Positions 5,804 to 13,418 of a stretch of 64,000 nucleotides of DNA are shown piece after piece. Where the stretch lies: positions 1,674,001 to 1,738,000 of the forward strand of contig NZ_JALDST010000001.1 in NCBI RefSeq assembly GCF_022747945.1. Direction: 5' to 3'. A model generated the notes under the pieces. The model had not been told where the DNA came from and did not search any database. It saw nothing but the letters and a program-made list of their open reading frames with translations. A program made the translations under genes and the position numbers. This stretch comes from Micromonospora sp. R77 (lineage in GTDB: Bacteria; Actinomycetota; Actinomycetes; Mycobacteriales; Micromonosporaceae). Positions within the stretch are counted from its first letter, which is position 1; each line of letters starts with the position of its first letter.

Positions 5804-7456
5804 TCAGGCCGACCAGCTGCGGCAGAGCCGGATCCAGCGGTAGCCGTGGCCGGCCAGCTTGAGCCGGTCGAGCTTGCCGACCTCCTCGTAGCCCCGGTCG
5901 GAGAGCACGTCGATCGGCAGGTCCGCCTCGCCCTGCAGGGTGCTGAGGTCGACCTCGACGTCGGCGGTGCTCAGGTTGTGCAGGAAGACCATCGTGCCGG
6001 TGGGGCCGTCGGCCCGGTGGGCCAGCACCCCGGCCGGCATCGGCACGTCGATGTGGGTGGTGCTGCCGGAGCCGACCTCGGGCGCCTCGCGCAGGGTCCG
6101 GATCATCCGCTCGAACCAGGCGAGCAGCGAGCGCGGGTCCTTGCGCTGGGCGGTCACGTTGACCTTGTCGTACGCGTAGTCGCCCTTCTCGATCACCGGG
6201 CGGATCAGCTTCTCCGGCTCGGCGGTGGAGAAGCCACCGTTCGCCTGGTACGACCACTGCATCGGGGTGCGGATCGCGTCCCGCCCCTTGAGCGCCAGGT
6301 CCTCCCCCATGCCGATCTCCTCGCCGTAGCGCAGCACCGGCGTGCCGCGCAGCGAGAACTGGAGCGCGTACGCCAGCTCCAGGTGCCGGCGGTCGTTGCC
6401 GAGCATCGGCGCGAACCGACGCCGGATCCCCCGGCCGTAGAGCTGCATCTCCTCGTCCGGGCCGAACTTCGCCAGCACGTCGTTGCGCTGGTCGGCGGTG
6501 AGCCGGGACAGGTCGATCTCGTCGTGGTTGCGCAGGAAGGTGGCCCACTGGCCGCCCTCGGGCAGCTTCGGGGTGTCCCGCAGGGCGTCGATGATCGCCT
6601 CGGGGTCCTCCCGGGCGAGGGCGAGCATCAGCCGGCCGTTGAGCATGAAGTCGAAGAGCATGTGGATCCGGTTGCCCGACCCGCTGCCGTCGCCGAAGTA
6701 GACCGGCAGCTGGTCCGGCTCGACGTTCGCCTCGGCCAGCAGGACGGCGTCGCCGCGCCGCCACTGCACGTGCTGGCGCAGCTCGGTGAGGAAGTCGAAG
6801 TTCTTCGGCGAGTCCGGGTTGCCCGGCTCGGTCTCCTCGATGATGAACGGCACCGCGTCCATCCGGAACCCGGAGACCCCGAGCTGGAGCCAGAACGAGG
6901 TGATCTTCTTGATCTCCTCGCGCACCTTCGGGTTGGTGATGTTCAGGTCCGGCTGGAACTTGTAGAACCGGTGGTAGTACCAGGCCTTGGCGGTGCGGTC
7001 GTAGCTCCACGTCTCGTTCTGCTCGCCGGGGAAGACCATGCCCTGGTGGCGGTCGGCCGGCTCCTGGTCGGCCCAGACGTACCAGTCGCGGTAGGGCGAG
7101 TCGGGCGAGGAGCGGGCGGACTGGAACCAGGGGTGCTGGTCCGAGGTGTGGTTGACCACCAGGTCGATGATCACCCGGATGCCCCGGTTCTGGGCCTGGT
7201 GCAGCAGCTCGGCGAAGTCGCCGAGGGTCCCGAAGCGCGGGTCGACGTTGTAGAAGTCGGTCGCGTCGTACCCGTCGTCCTGGTTGGGTGACGGGTGGAT
7301 CGGGTTGAGCCAGAGGCAGGTCACCCCCAGCCGTGCCAGGTAGTCGAGCCGGCCGATCAGGCCACGGAAGTCACCGACCCCGTCGCCGTCCGAGTCCACG
7401 TACGAGTCCACGTCGAGGCAGTAGACGACCGCCTCCTGGTACCACCTGTCACCCAT
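5804..7456 (-). CDS. GH13 alpha-glucosyltransferase, trehalose-synthase-like
   Basis: 550-aa GH13 enzyme that starts like TreS (GDRWYQEAVVYCLDVDSY) and would interconvert maltose and trehalose or hydrolyse alpha-glucosides in the cytosol. Conserved regions: IDLVVNHTSDQHPW, GFRMDAVPF (nucleophile Asp), LLAEANVE (acid/base Glu), FLRNHDEIDL (transition-state Asp), and GRDAIRTPMQW, typical of the TreS/oligoglucosidase branch. There is no signal peptide. TreS proper usually neighbours maltokinase or GlgE genes; none are here, so a TreS-like paralogue of unknown specificity is the safer call. Confidence 0.85.
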   Translation of the reverse strand: MGDRWYQEAVVYCLDVDSYVDSDGDGVGDFRGLIGRLDYLARLGVTCLWLNPIHPSPNQDDGYDATDFYNVDPRFGTLGDFAELLHQAQNRGIRVIIDLVVNHTSDQHPWFQSARSSPDSPYRDWYVWADQEPADRHQGMVFPGEQNETWSYDRTAKAWYYHRFYKFQPDLNITNPKVREEIKKITSFWLQLGVSGFRMDAVPFIIEETEPGNPDSPKNFDFLTELRQHVQWRRGDAVLLAEANVEPDQLPVYFGDGSGSGNRIHMLFDFMLNGRLMLALAREDPEAIIDALRDTPKLPEGGQWATFLRNHDEIDLSRLTADQRNDVLAKFGPDEEMQLYGRGIRRRFAPMLGNDRRHLELAYALQFSLRGTPVLRYGEEIGMGEDLALKGRDAIRTPMQWSYQANGGFSTAEPEKLIRPVIEKGDYAYDKVNVTAQRKDPRSLLAWFERMIRTLREAPEVGSGSTTHIDVPMPAGVLAHRADGPTGTMVFLHNLSTADVEVDLSTLQGEADLPIDVLSDRGYEEVGKLDRLKLAGHGYRWIRLCRSWSA

Positions 7457-7538
7457 GTCCGGCTAACTTCTCCGATCGGCCGCGCCGGCAAACCCGGAGC
7501 CGTCTCACGTCCGCCGGTCCCGGCGGTACGGTGCCGGC

Positions 7539-8138
7539 ATGAGCGCCGACACCCACCCCGTCGACTGGTCCACCGGAACCTGGCTCCACCCACCGGTACG
7601 GGCGCAGGAGTCCGCCGACGGGCTAACCGTCGAGCCGCGCGAGGGCAGTGACCTGTGGCGGCGGACCAGCTACGGCTTCGTGCACGACGACGCCTCCGCC
7701 CTGCTCGCCCCGTTCCCGGTGGGCAGCGCCGTGGAGGTGAGCTTCCACCTGGACTACGCCGCGCAGTTCGACCAGGCCGGCGTGCTGGTCCGGGTGGACG
7801 AACGGCAGTGGACCAAGGCCGGCGTGGAGGTCAGCGACGGGCAGCCGCAGCTCGGCGCGGTGGTCACCCGGGAGGTGTCGGACTGGTCGGTGGCCCCGGT
7901 GCCGGAGTGGTCGGGGCGGGAGGTGACGGTCCGGGTGAGCCGGGCCGGCGACGCGCTGACCGTACGAGCCCGGGTGGCCGGCGAGCCGTGGCGGCTGGTA
8001 CGCCTGGCCCCGCTGGACCCGGCGGCCGAGGCGTCGGCGGGTCCGTTCTGCTGTTCGCCCAGCCGGGGCGGGCTGGTCGTCCGGTTCACCGGTTGGCGGG
8101 TCGGCCCGGCCGACGAGGCGCTGCACCCCGAGGACTGA
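7539..8138 (+). CDS. DUF1349 family protein (concanavalin-like fold)
   Basis: 199 aa, cytoplasmic. The sequence WLHPPVRAQESADGLTVEP ... FVHDDASALLAPF ... FDQAGVLVRVDERQWTKAGVE fits DUF1349, a beta-sandwich family of carbohydrate-binding-like proteins with no known reaction. The start at 7539 is 6 bases after TACGGT, so the message is probably leaderless. The gene is divergent from the GH13 gene, which makes a carbohydrate link plausible but unproven. Confidence 0.7.
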   Translation: MSADTHPVDWSTGTWLHPPVRAQESADGLTVEPREGSDLWRRTSYGFVHDDASALLAPFPVGSAVEVSFHLDYAAQFDQAGVLVRVDERQWTKAGVEVSDGQPQLGAVVTREVSDWSVAPVPEWSGREVTVRVSRAGDALTVRARVAGEPWRLVRLAPLDPAAEASAGPFCCSPSRGGLVVRFTGWRVGPADEALHPED

Positions 8139-8232
8139 GCGGCTGACCAGTGGGACGGGTCACCGGCAGGTGTGACCGGCCGCTGCCGGGGTACCACCGT
8201 TCGATCCCGCCGGCTCGACGGAAAGGCAGCCC

Positions 8233-8904
8233 ATGGCACTCGCCCAGAATGTCGACCCGAACCAGTTCACCGGGCTGACCGGGTGGGTGGCGAGCGTCAT
8301 CGACTCGCTGGGCGGGGTCGGGGTGGCCCTGCTGGTCGCCCTGGAGAGCATCGTCCCGCCGATCCCCAGCGAGATCGTGCTGGCGATGGCCGGCTACCTG
8401 TCGTCCCAGGGTCGGTTCAACGTGGTGCTGATCGTGCTGGCCGCCACCGCCGGCTCGCTGCTCGGCGCGCTGGTGCTCTACTGGCTCGGCGCGGCGCTCG
8501 GTGAGGAGCGGCTGAAGCGCTGGCTGGACCACATCCCGCTGGTGGACCGGGACGACCTGGAGCAGGCCGACCGTTGGTTCGAGCGGCACGGGCGGTGGGC
8601 GGTGCTGTTCGGCCGGGTGGTGCCGGTGGTGCGCAGTCTCGTCTCGATCCCGGCCGGCGCGAACCGGATGCCGCTGGGCGAGTTCGTCCTGCTCACCACG
8701 GTGGGCAGCGGGGCGTGGAACGCGCTGATCGTCGGGCTGGGCTTCGCCCTGGGCTCCCAGTGGCAGCAGGTCGACCGCTACAGCAGCTGGTTCAACTACG
8801 CGATCTTCGTGGTCTTCGGCATCATGATCGTCAGCTGGGTGACCAAGAAGGTCCGCAAGCGCCGCGCGCGGCGCGACCGGCAGTCGGTGACCACCGGTCG
8901 CTGA
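8233..8904 (+). CDS. DedA/SNARE-associated family membrane protein
   Basis: 223-aa polytopic inner-membrane protein. The DedA hallmarks are present: ESIVPPIPSEIVL near residues 38-50 and FGRVVPVVRSLVSIPAGANR near 130-150, with the key Arg residues. DedA proteins are scramblase- or flippase-like and recycle undecaprenyl phosphate or other lipids. The basic C-terminus (KKVRKRRARRDR) is cytoplasmic. GGAAAGG precedes ATG at 8233. Confidence 0.9.
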   Translation: MALAQNVDPNQFTGLTGWVASVIDSLGGVGVALLVALESIVPPIPSEIVLAMAGYLSSQGRFNVVLIVLAATAGSLLGALVLYWLGAALGEERLKRWLDHIPLVDRDDLEQADRWFERHGRWAVLFGRVVPVVRSLVSIPAGANRMPLGEFVLLTTVGSGAWNALIVGLGFALGSQWQQVDRYSSWFNYAIFVVFGIMIVSWVTKKVRKRRARRDRQSVTTGR

Positions 8905-8924
8905 CCGCTCGGGCCCCCGGGGGG

Positions 8925-8976
8925 TGAGAAGGGTTCCCTTCTCTACCGCAGGCGTTAACAGGGGGCCCCTCCTTTC
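8925..8976 (-). repeat. Dispersed intergenic repeat, copy 1
   Basis: Read on the minus strand this gives AGGGGCCCCCTGTTAACGCC followed by a degenerate second GGG/CCC block. The same order (GGGGCCCC, T-rich TTAACGCCT, GGTA, AGCAGGG, GGCCCC) recurs at 16741-16786 and 19558-19610. This copy lies between convergent dedA and chitinase genes and may also act as their terminator. Confidence 0.7.
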
Positions 8977-10540
8977 AGTACTGCGCGGTGATCGAGGTGA
9001 ACTCCCAGGTGTTCTGGGCGATGCCGGAGCAGTTGGCGACCACTCCCCCGCCCGCACAGGGCCGGTCCCGGTTGACCGACCAGAAGGTGAACCGGGACAG
9101 CGACCGGGCCTTCGCCCAGTCCCGGATCTGCGTCCAGGTGGCCGGCGAGGTCAGCTCCTGCTGGTCGGAGAGCCCGTTCATGCCGGAGATGCCCATGTGG
9201 GCGTACGCGGTGGCGTCGGACCAGCCGAACGCGGTCTTCAGCGCGTTCTTCAACCCCTCGGCCGCGTTCACCGTGTTCTGGTACATGTTCGCGCCGCCGC
9301 CGAAGTCGAACGGCATGATGGTGAAGGTGTCGATGTTCGCGCCCAGCGCGGCGGCCTGGTTGATCAGCCGGGTGCCGTAGTACGACGGCCCGGTGGTCGA
9401 GGTGCCGAAGGTGACGATCGTCCGCAGCCCCGGGTTGTTCTGCTTGACGATCTTCAGCGCGCCGAGGATCCGGTCCTGCACCACCTCGTTCTCGAACTCG
9501 TCGCTGTTCTCGATGTCGATGTCGATGGCCTTCAGCCCGTACGCGTTGATCACCTGCTGGTACGCCCCGGCGAGCGCGGCGGCCGACGAGCAGTTCGGGC
9601 CGAGCTTGTTGCCGCTCCACCCGCCGAACGACGGGATCACGTCGCCGCCGGCCGCCCGGACCGCGGCGATGGTGCTGGCCCACGCGCTGCCGGTGAGCGG
9701 GCCGGTGCCGTCCCAGGCGGGGGTGCAGCCGCCGCCGGAGAGCACGAACGCGATGGTGAACCACTTGACCCCGGTCGCCCCCATCACGGTCGACGGCGCG
9801 GGCGGGTCTCCCCAGCCCGGGTAGAGGTAGGGCGCGGCGGCCATCGCCCCGGTGCCGCCGCCGGTGCAGCCGGTGGTGCTGGCCGACACCGGCGCCGACT
9901 TCGCCGACTCACCGCTGGCGTTGTACGCGGTGACCGTGTAGCTGTGCGCCGAGCAGGCGGCGAGGCCGGAGAGGGTGACCGAGGTGCCGGTGCCGGTGGC
10001 CTTCACGGTGCTGCCCTCGTAGACCCGGTAGCCGGTGACCGTGCCGGAGACGGCGTTCCAGGCCAGCGAGACCGACGAACTGGTGGTGCCGGTGACCCGC
10101 AGGCCGCCCGGGGTGGCCGGGGCGGACGGGTTGCCGCCACCCCCGCCGGTGCAGGGGCCGCCGTTGACGGTGCAGGTGGTCGGGTCGCCGGTGCCGCTGA
10201 CGATGAAGCCGAAGGTGGTGCTGGCGCCCGGGGCGAGGGTGCCGTTCCACGACTGGTTGACGGCGGTGACGTGCTGGCCGGCGGTGCTGAGCTGGGCGTC
10301 CCAGAACGAGCCGACGGCGCTGCCGGCGGGCAGGTCGAACTGGACGTTCCACGAGGAGATGCCCGCCGAGGTGTCGTTGGTGACGGTGAACTTCGCCTCG
10401 TACCCGCTGCTCCAGCTGGAGGTGCGGACGAAGGCTGCGGTGGCGGCCGACGCCGGTGGCGCGGCCACGACGGTGGCCGCGGCCAGGGCGGCGGTGAGCG
10501 CGGCGGCGAACGTCGCCACGCGGGTACGGCGGAGTGTCAC
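8975..10540 (-). CDS. Secreted GH18 chitinase with CBM2 and fibronectin type III domains
   Basis: 521 aa, exported, degrades chitin. Order: signal peptide (about 1-33, ending PPASAATA); CBM2 cellulose/chitin-binding domain (about 34-130: SSWSSGYEAKFTVTNDTSAG, SWNGTLAPGASTTFGF); FnIII (about 145-230: PGGLRVTGTTSSSVSLAWN); GH18 (about 240-521). The active-site strand reads LKAIDIDIE: the DxDxE core with catalytic Glu is present, but the first Asp of DxxDxDxE is replaced, as in one bacterial GH18 subgroup. GTG at 10540 is used because GGAGG lies 5 bases upstream and the signal peptide starts there. Confidence 0.9.
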   Translation of the reverse strand: MTLRRTRVATFAAALTAALAAATVVAAPPASAATAAFVRTSSWSSGYEAKFTVTNDTSAGISSWNVQFDLPAGSAVGSFWDAQLSTAGQHVTAVNQSWNGTLAPGASTTFGFIVSGTGDPTTCTVNGGPCTGGGGGNPSAPATPGGLRVTGTTSSSVSLAWNAVSGTVTGYRVYEGSTVKATGTGTSVTLSGLAACSAHSYTVTAYNASGESAKSAPVSASTTGCTGGGTGAMAAAPYLYPGWGDPPAPSTVMGATGVKWFTIAFVLSGGGCTPAWDGTGPLTGSAWASTIAAVRAAGGDVIPSFGGWSGNKLGPNCSSAAALAGAYQQVINAYGLKAIDIDIENSDEFENEVVQDRILGALKIVKQNNPGLRTIVTFGTSTTGPSYYGTRLINQAAALGANIDTFTIMPFDFGGGANMYQNTVNAAEGLKNALKTAFGWSDATAYAHMGISGMNGLSDQQELTSPATWTQIRDWAKARSLSRFTFWSVNRDRPCAGGGVVANCSGIAQNTWEFTSITAQY

Positions 10541-10602
10541 GGTGGCCTCCAGGGACCTGACGCGGTGGGGGTGGACATCCACGACCGTCGACGTCCGCGC
10601 TC

Positions 10603-10624
10603 ATTATTAAGAGTCTTTACTAAT
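10603..10624 (-). promoter_or_regulatory. AT-rich imperfect palindrome upstream of the chitinase gene
   Basis: An AT-rich island in very GC-rich DNA, with outer arms ATTA/TAAT and inner AGA/TCT around one base, 63-84 bases before the chitinase start. Its position and symmetry suggest a promoter with an operator. It does not match the DasR site TGGTCTAGACCA. Confidence 0.4.
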
Positions 10625-10650
10625 CGTGTCCAGAGGGTACGGACAGGGAA

Positions 10651-10691
10651 CGGGCCCCCTGCGCCGCCGGCACGGCGACGCAGGGGGCCCG
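10651..10691 (-). terminator. 13-bp stem hairpin after the GH16 gene
   Basis: Arms CGGGCCCCCTGCG (10651-10663) and its complement (10679-10691) lie 13 bases beyond the GH16 stop, between the two secreted hydrolase genes. Confidence 0.75.
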
Positions 10692-10703
10692 GAAGGCGGG
10701 AGG

Positions 10704-12134
10704 TCAGCGCCGGAAGGTGAACCAGTTGACGTTGACGAAGTCGCCGGCCTGGCCGCTGGTGAAGGTGAGATAGACCGAGTGCCGGCCGGTCACCGTCGAG
10801 ACGTTGCCCGGCACCGAGGTCCAGGTCTGCCAGCCGCCGGTGTTGGCCAGCGCGAAGCTGCCGATCGGCGGGGCGGTCGGGCTGTCCACCCGCACCTCGA
10901 CCAGCCCGCTCACCCCGGCCGGCGCGCCGGAGGCGACCCGGGCCAGGAAGTCCCGTGGCCCGGCGCTGCCGAAGTCCACGTTGTCGTACCGGGCCCAGTC
11001 GCCGTTGCGCAGGTAGCCGATGTCCTGCCCGCCCTCGGCACACGCCTCGACGACCACCCCGTTCTGCGCGCTGAACGCCTCCGCCTGGATGGTCCCGTAC
11101 GCGTCGACCGTGCCGCCGGGCGGCGGGGTGGTGGCGGTCGGGGTCGGCGACGGGCTCGTGCCGCCGCCCTTGCGGTAGACCGCCACGTAGTCGACCAGCA
11201 TCGGCCTGCCCGACACGGTGGACGCGGTCGGCGTGGTCGCACCGGCGACACCGTTCGGGAACGAGCCGCCCATCGCGACGTTGAGCAGCAGGAAGTATCC
11301 CCCGTGGCCGGTCATCTGGGTCCAGTACGGCTCACCGACCTGGCTCTGGCTGACGGTGTGGAAGAGCTGACCGTCGACGTACCAGCGCAGCTGCTGAGGG
11401 CTGACCGAGGCGTCCCACTCGGTGCGGTAGGTGTGGAACGCCGACTGGCAGCTGCTGCCCGGGCAGACCCGGGTGTTTCCCAGCCCGTTGAACTCGTTGC
11501 ACGGCCCGCCCGGCGCGACGCCGCAGTGCAGGGTGCCCCAGACCTGGTTCAGGCCGTTGACGTTCTCCATCACGTCGATCTCGCCGACGCCCGGCCAGTT
11601 CTGGTAGTTGCCCCGGTAGGGCGAACCGAGCGACCAGAACGCCGGCCAGTAGCCGGCCGCCTGCGCGCCGGTGACGTTGGGCATCTGGATCCGGCCCTCG
11701 ATCGCGAGCACCCCACCGGACGGCGGCTTGAAGTCGGCGCGGACCGTCTCGATCCGGGCCGAGGTCCACCGGCCGGCACCGTCGCGCAGCGGGGTGATCC
11801 GCAGGTTGCCGGCACCGTCGTGGGCCAGGTTGGCGGTGCTCGAGGTGTACGTCTGGATCTCGCCGGTGCCCCAGTTCGCCGGGCCGCCCGGATAGCTGGT
11901 GCCGGTGTCGATGATCCAGTTGGTCGAGGACGGCAGGGTGCCGGCCGCACCGGTGAAGTCGTCGCTCCACATCAGGTTCCAGCCGGCCGGCGGCGCCGGG
12001 ACGGCGGCGTGCGCGGTCATCGACACGGCGGCCAGCGCGGTGGTGGTGGCGAGCACGGCCACGGCCAGGGGGAGCCGTCGGCGCGACCGGCGCGCGACGG
12101 ACGGGGCGGCGGGTGCCGCCGGGGCAGGACTCAT
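10704..12134 (-). CDS. Secreted GH16 beta-1,3(4)-glucanase with C-terminal CBM6
   Basis: 476 aa, exported. The twin-Arg-like N-terminus (SVARRSRRRLPLAVAVLA) and signal peptide end near THAAVPA. The GH16 domain (about 45-315) has catalytic GEIDVMEN (ExDxxE) and the substrate-cleft block GYWPAFWSLG. A Pro/Ser/Thr linker (SPSPTPTATTPPP) leads to CBM6 (about 345-476: YGTIQAEAFSAQNGV ... NVNWFTF). It would cleave laminarin or fungal beta-glucan, complementing the neighbouring chitinase. A perfect 14-bp palindrome precedes the gene. Confidence 0.9.
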   Translation of the reverse strand: MSPAPAAPAAPSVARRSRRRLPLAVAVLATTTALAAVSMTAHAAVPAPPAGWNLMWSDDFTGAAGTLPSSTNWIIDTGTSYPGGPANWGTGEIQTYTSSTANLAHDGAGNLRITPLRDGAGRWTSARIETVRADFKPPSGGVLAIEGRIQMPNVTGAQAAGYWPAFWSLGSPYRGNYQNWPGVGEIDVMENVNGLNQVWGTLHCGVAPGGPCNEFNGLGNTRVCPGSSCQSAFHTYRTEWDASVSPQQLRWYVDGQLFHTVSQSQVGEPYWTQMTGHGGYFLLLNVAMGGSFPNGVAGATTPTASTVSGRPMLVDYVAVYRKGGGTSPSPTPTATTPPPGGTVDAYGTIQAEAFSAQNGVVVEACAEGGQDIGYLRNGDWARYDNVDFGSAGPRDFLARVASGAPAGVSGLVEVRVDSPTAPPIGSFALANTGGWQTWTSVPGNVSTVTGRHSVYLTFTSGQAGDFVNVNWFTFRR

Positions 12135-12162
12135 CGGGGTGCCTCTCTGCGGGGACGGGGCT

Positions 12163-12176
12163 AGAGAGCGCTCTCT
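12163..12176 (-). promoter_or_regulatory. LacI-family operator (AGAGAGCGCTCTCT) of the GH16 gene
   Basis: A perfect 14-bp palindrome 29 bases upstream of the GH16 start. It has the GAGCGCTC core of the CebR/CelR operator (TGGGAGCGCTCCCA) that controls glycoside hydrolase genes in actinobacteria. The flanks differ (AGA/TCT), so a related LacI-type regulator, not encoded here, is likely. Confidence 0.65.
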
Positions 12177-12209
12177 GTGAGCGTTTTCTACGCGCCCACC
12201 CGAGACTTG

Positions 12210-12953
12210 TCAACGTTCGTCGATCCCTGCCGGCTGAGGGCGGCGCAACGTCACCTGCTCCAGCGCCGTCCACGCGGTGGTGGTGACCAGGTAGACCACC
12301 GCCGCCAGCGGCACCACCAACGCGACGAGCACCGTGCTGAAGGGCAGCAGTGGCAGCAGCCGACCCAGCACGGCCGCCCCCGGCCCCTCGGTCGGCGTAC
12401 CGGCGACGGTGCCGGTGGCCTGCGCCGCCCGGCGGGCCCGCCGGGACGAGAACCAGGCCAGCGCGAGCAGCGCCACCAGCAGCACCCCGAACACCGCCAT
12501 CACCGGCCCGGTCAGCCCGTCGCCGAGGTGCCAACCCAGCGGCACCCCGGCCAGCCGCTGGTCGAGCAGCCCCGAGTTGCCGTCCCCGGTGGCGAAGAGC
12601 CGGTACATGACCAGGAAGAACGGCGCCTGCAGCAGCGCCGGCAGGCAACCGGCGACCGGATTGGCCCCGGCCTGCCGATAGAGCGCGAAGAGTTCGCTCT
12701 GCAGCTTCGCCGGGTCGTCGGCGTGCCGGCGCTGCAGGTCGCTTACCTGCGGGGCGAGCGCCGCGCGCCGCCGCTCGCCGCGCACCTGGGCGAGGGTGAG
12801 CGGGGAGATCAGCAGACGGACCCCGAGGGTGAACAGGACGATGGCCGCGGCGGTGGCCGCCCCGCCGGTCAGCGGGGTCAGCGTGTCGGCGAGCCAGGAG
12901 ACGACGGACGCGGCGACGGAGACCGCGGCGTGCAGTGGTGCGAAGGCGAGCAT
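12210..12953 (-). CDS. YidC/Oxa1-family membrane insertase paralogue
   Basis: 247 aa. Core features: periplasmic start with TM1, TM2 ending LFTLGVRLLISPLTLAQVRG with the conserved Arg, a cytoplasmic coiled segment (LAPQVSDLQRRHADDPAKLQ), the family motif GCLPALLQAPFFLVMYRLF, then two further helices. It inserts membrane proteins. The housekeeping yidC normally lies beside rnpA/oriC, so this is a second, shorter paralogue. It follows the DUF6412 gene in the same direction with a 94-base gap. Confidence 0.85.
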   Translation of the reverse strand: MLAFAPLHAAVSVAASVVSWLADTLTPLTGGAATAAAIVLFTLGVRLLISPLTLAQVRGERRRAALAPQVSDLQRRHADDPAKLQSELFALYRQAGANPVAGCLPALLQAPFFLVMYRLFATGDGNSGLLDQRLAGVPLGWHLGDGLTGPVMAVFGVLLVALLALAWFSSRRARRAAQATGTVAGTPTEGPGAAVLGRLLPLLPFSTVLVALVVPLAAVVYLVTTTAWTALEQVTLRRPQPAGIDER

Positions 12954-13047
12954 GGGAAGACCCCTCGGTCCGATTCCGGAGGTCCCGACGGGACGACGTG
13001 TCCCGGCGGAACGGAGACGACGACGGAATCGGCCGCGCGGCGCGGCG

Positions 13048-13344
13048 CTACGCGGCCGAGGGGTGGCGGCCGGGTGCGCGGGGACGCGGACGGCCCGCCG
13101 CGTCCGGGTCGACCTGTCGGGGCACCCGGCGGCCCCGCGACCGCGCCCGCAGCGCGACGGCCCGCCGACCGGACCGCGGTGCGCCCGGCAGCGCCCGCAC
13201 CCGCAACGCCAGCACCGTCGCCAGCAGCAGCGCGGCCGCCACCGCCGCCCCGGCCAGCACCTCGACCGGGCGGTCGGCCAGCACGGTGAACCGGGCGAGG
13301 GCGTACGCCCACGTCCCCGCCACCGCCATCAGCAACCCCGGCAC
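13048..13344 (-). CDS. DUF6412-like small membrane protein
   Basis: 98 aa with one or two hydrophobic segments (about 1-25, and LAGAAVAAALLLATVLAL at about 30-47) and a basic proline-rich tail (VPRQVDPDAAGRPRPRAPG) that recalls DUF6412 proteins found next to actinobacterial yidC paralogues. GTG at 13344 lies 6 bases after TAGGCT, indicating a leaderless promoter. It is probably an accessory of the downstream YidC paralogue. Confidence 0.65.
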   Translation of the reverse strand: MPGLLMAVAGTWAYALARFTVLADRPVEVLAGAAVAAALLLATVLALRVRALPGAPRSGRRAVALRARSRGRRVPRQVDPDAAGRPRPRAPGRHPSAA

Positions 13345-13418
13345 GCGCCCAGCCTAGGACCCGGTGTCACGCCCCGGGTCGGATCGCCCCTTCCCGGCGC
13401 GGCGCGGCCGGTGCCGGG

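Noticed and set aside
6483..7291. Long open frames opposite the GH13 gene (plus strand, up to 480 codons)
   Set aside because: Antisense shadows of high-GC codon bias; they have no motifs, while the minus-strand frame is a clear GH13 enzyme.
10603..10624. DasR operator before the chitinase gene
   Set aside because: The palindrome is AT-rich and lacks TGGTCTAGACCA.
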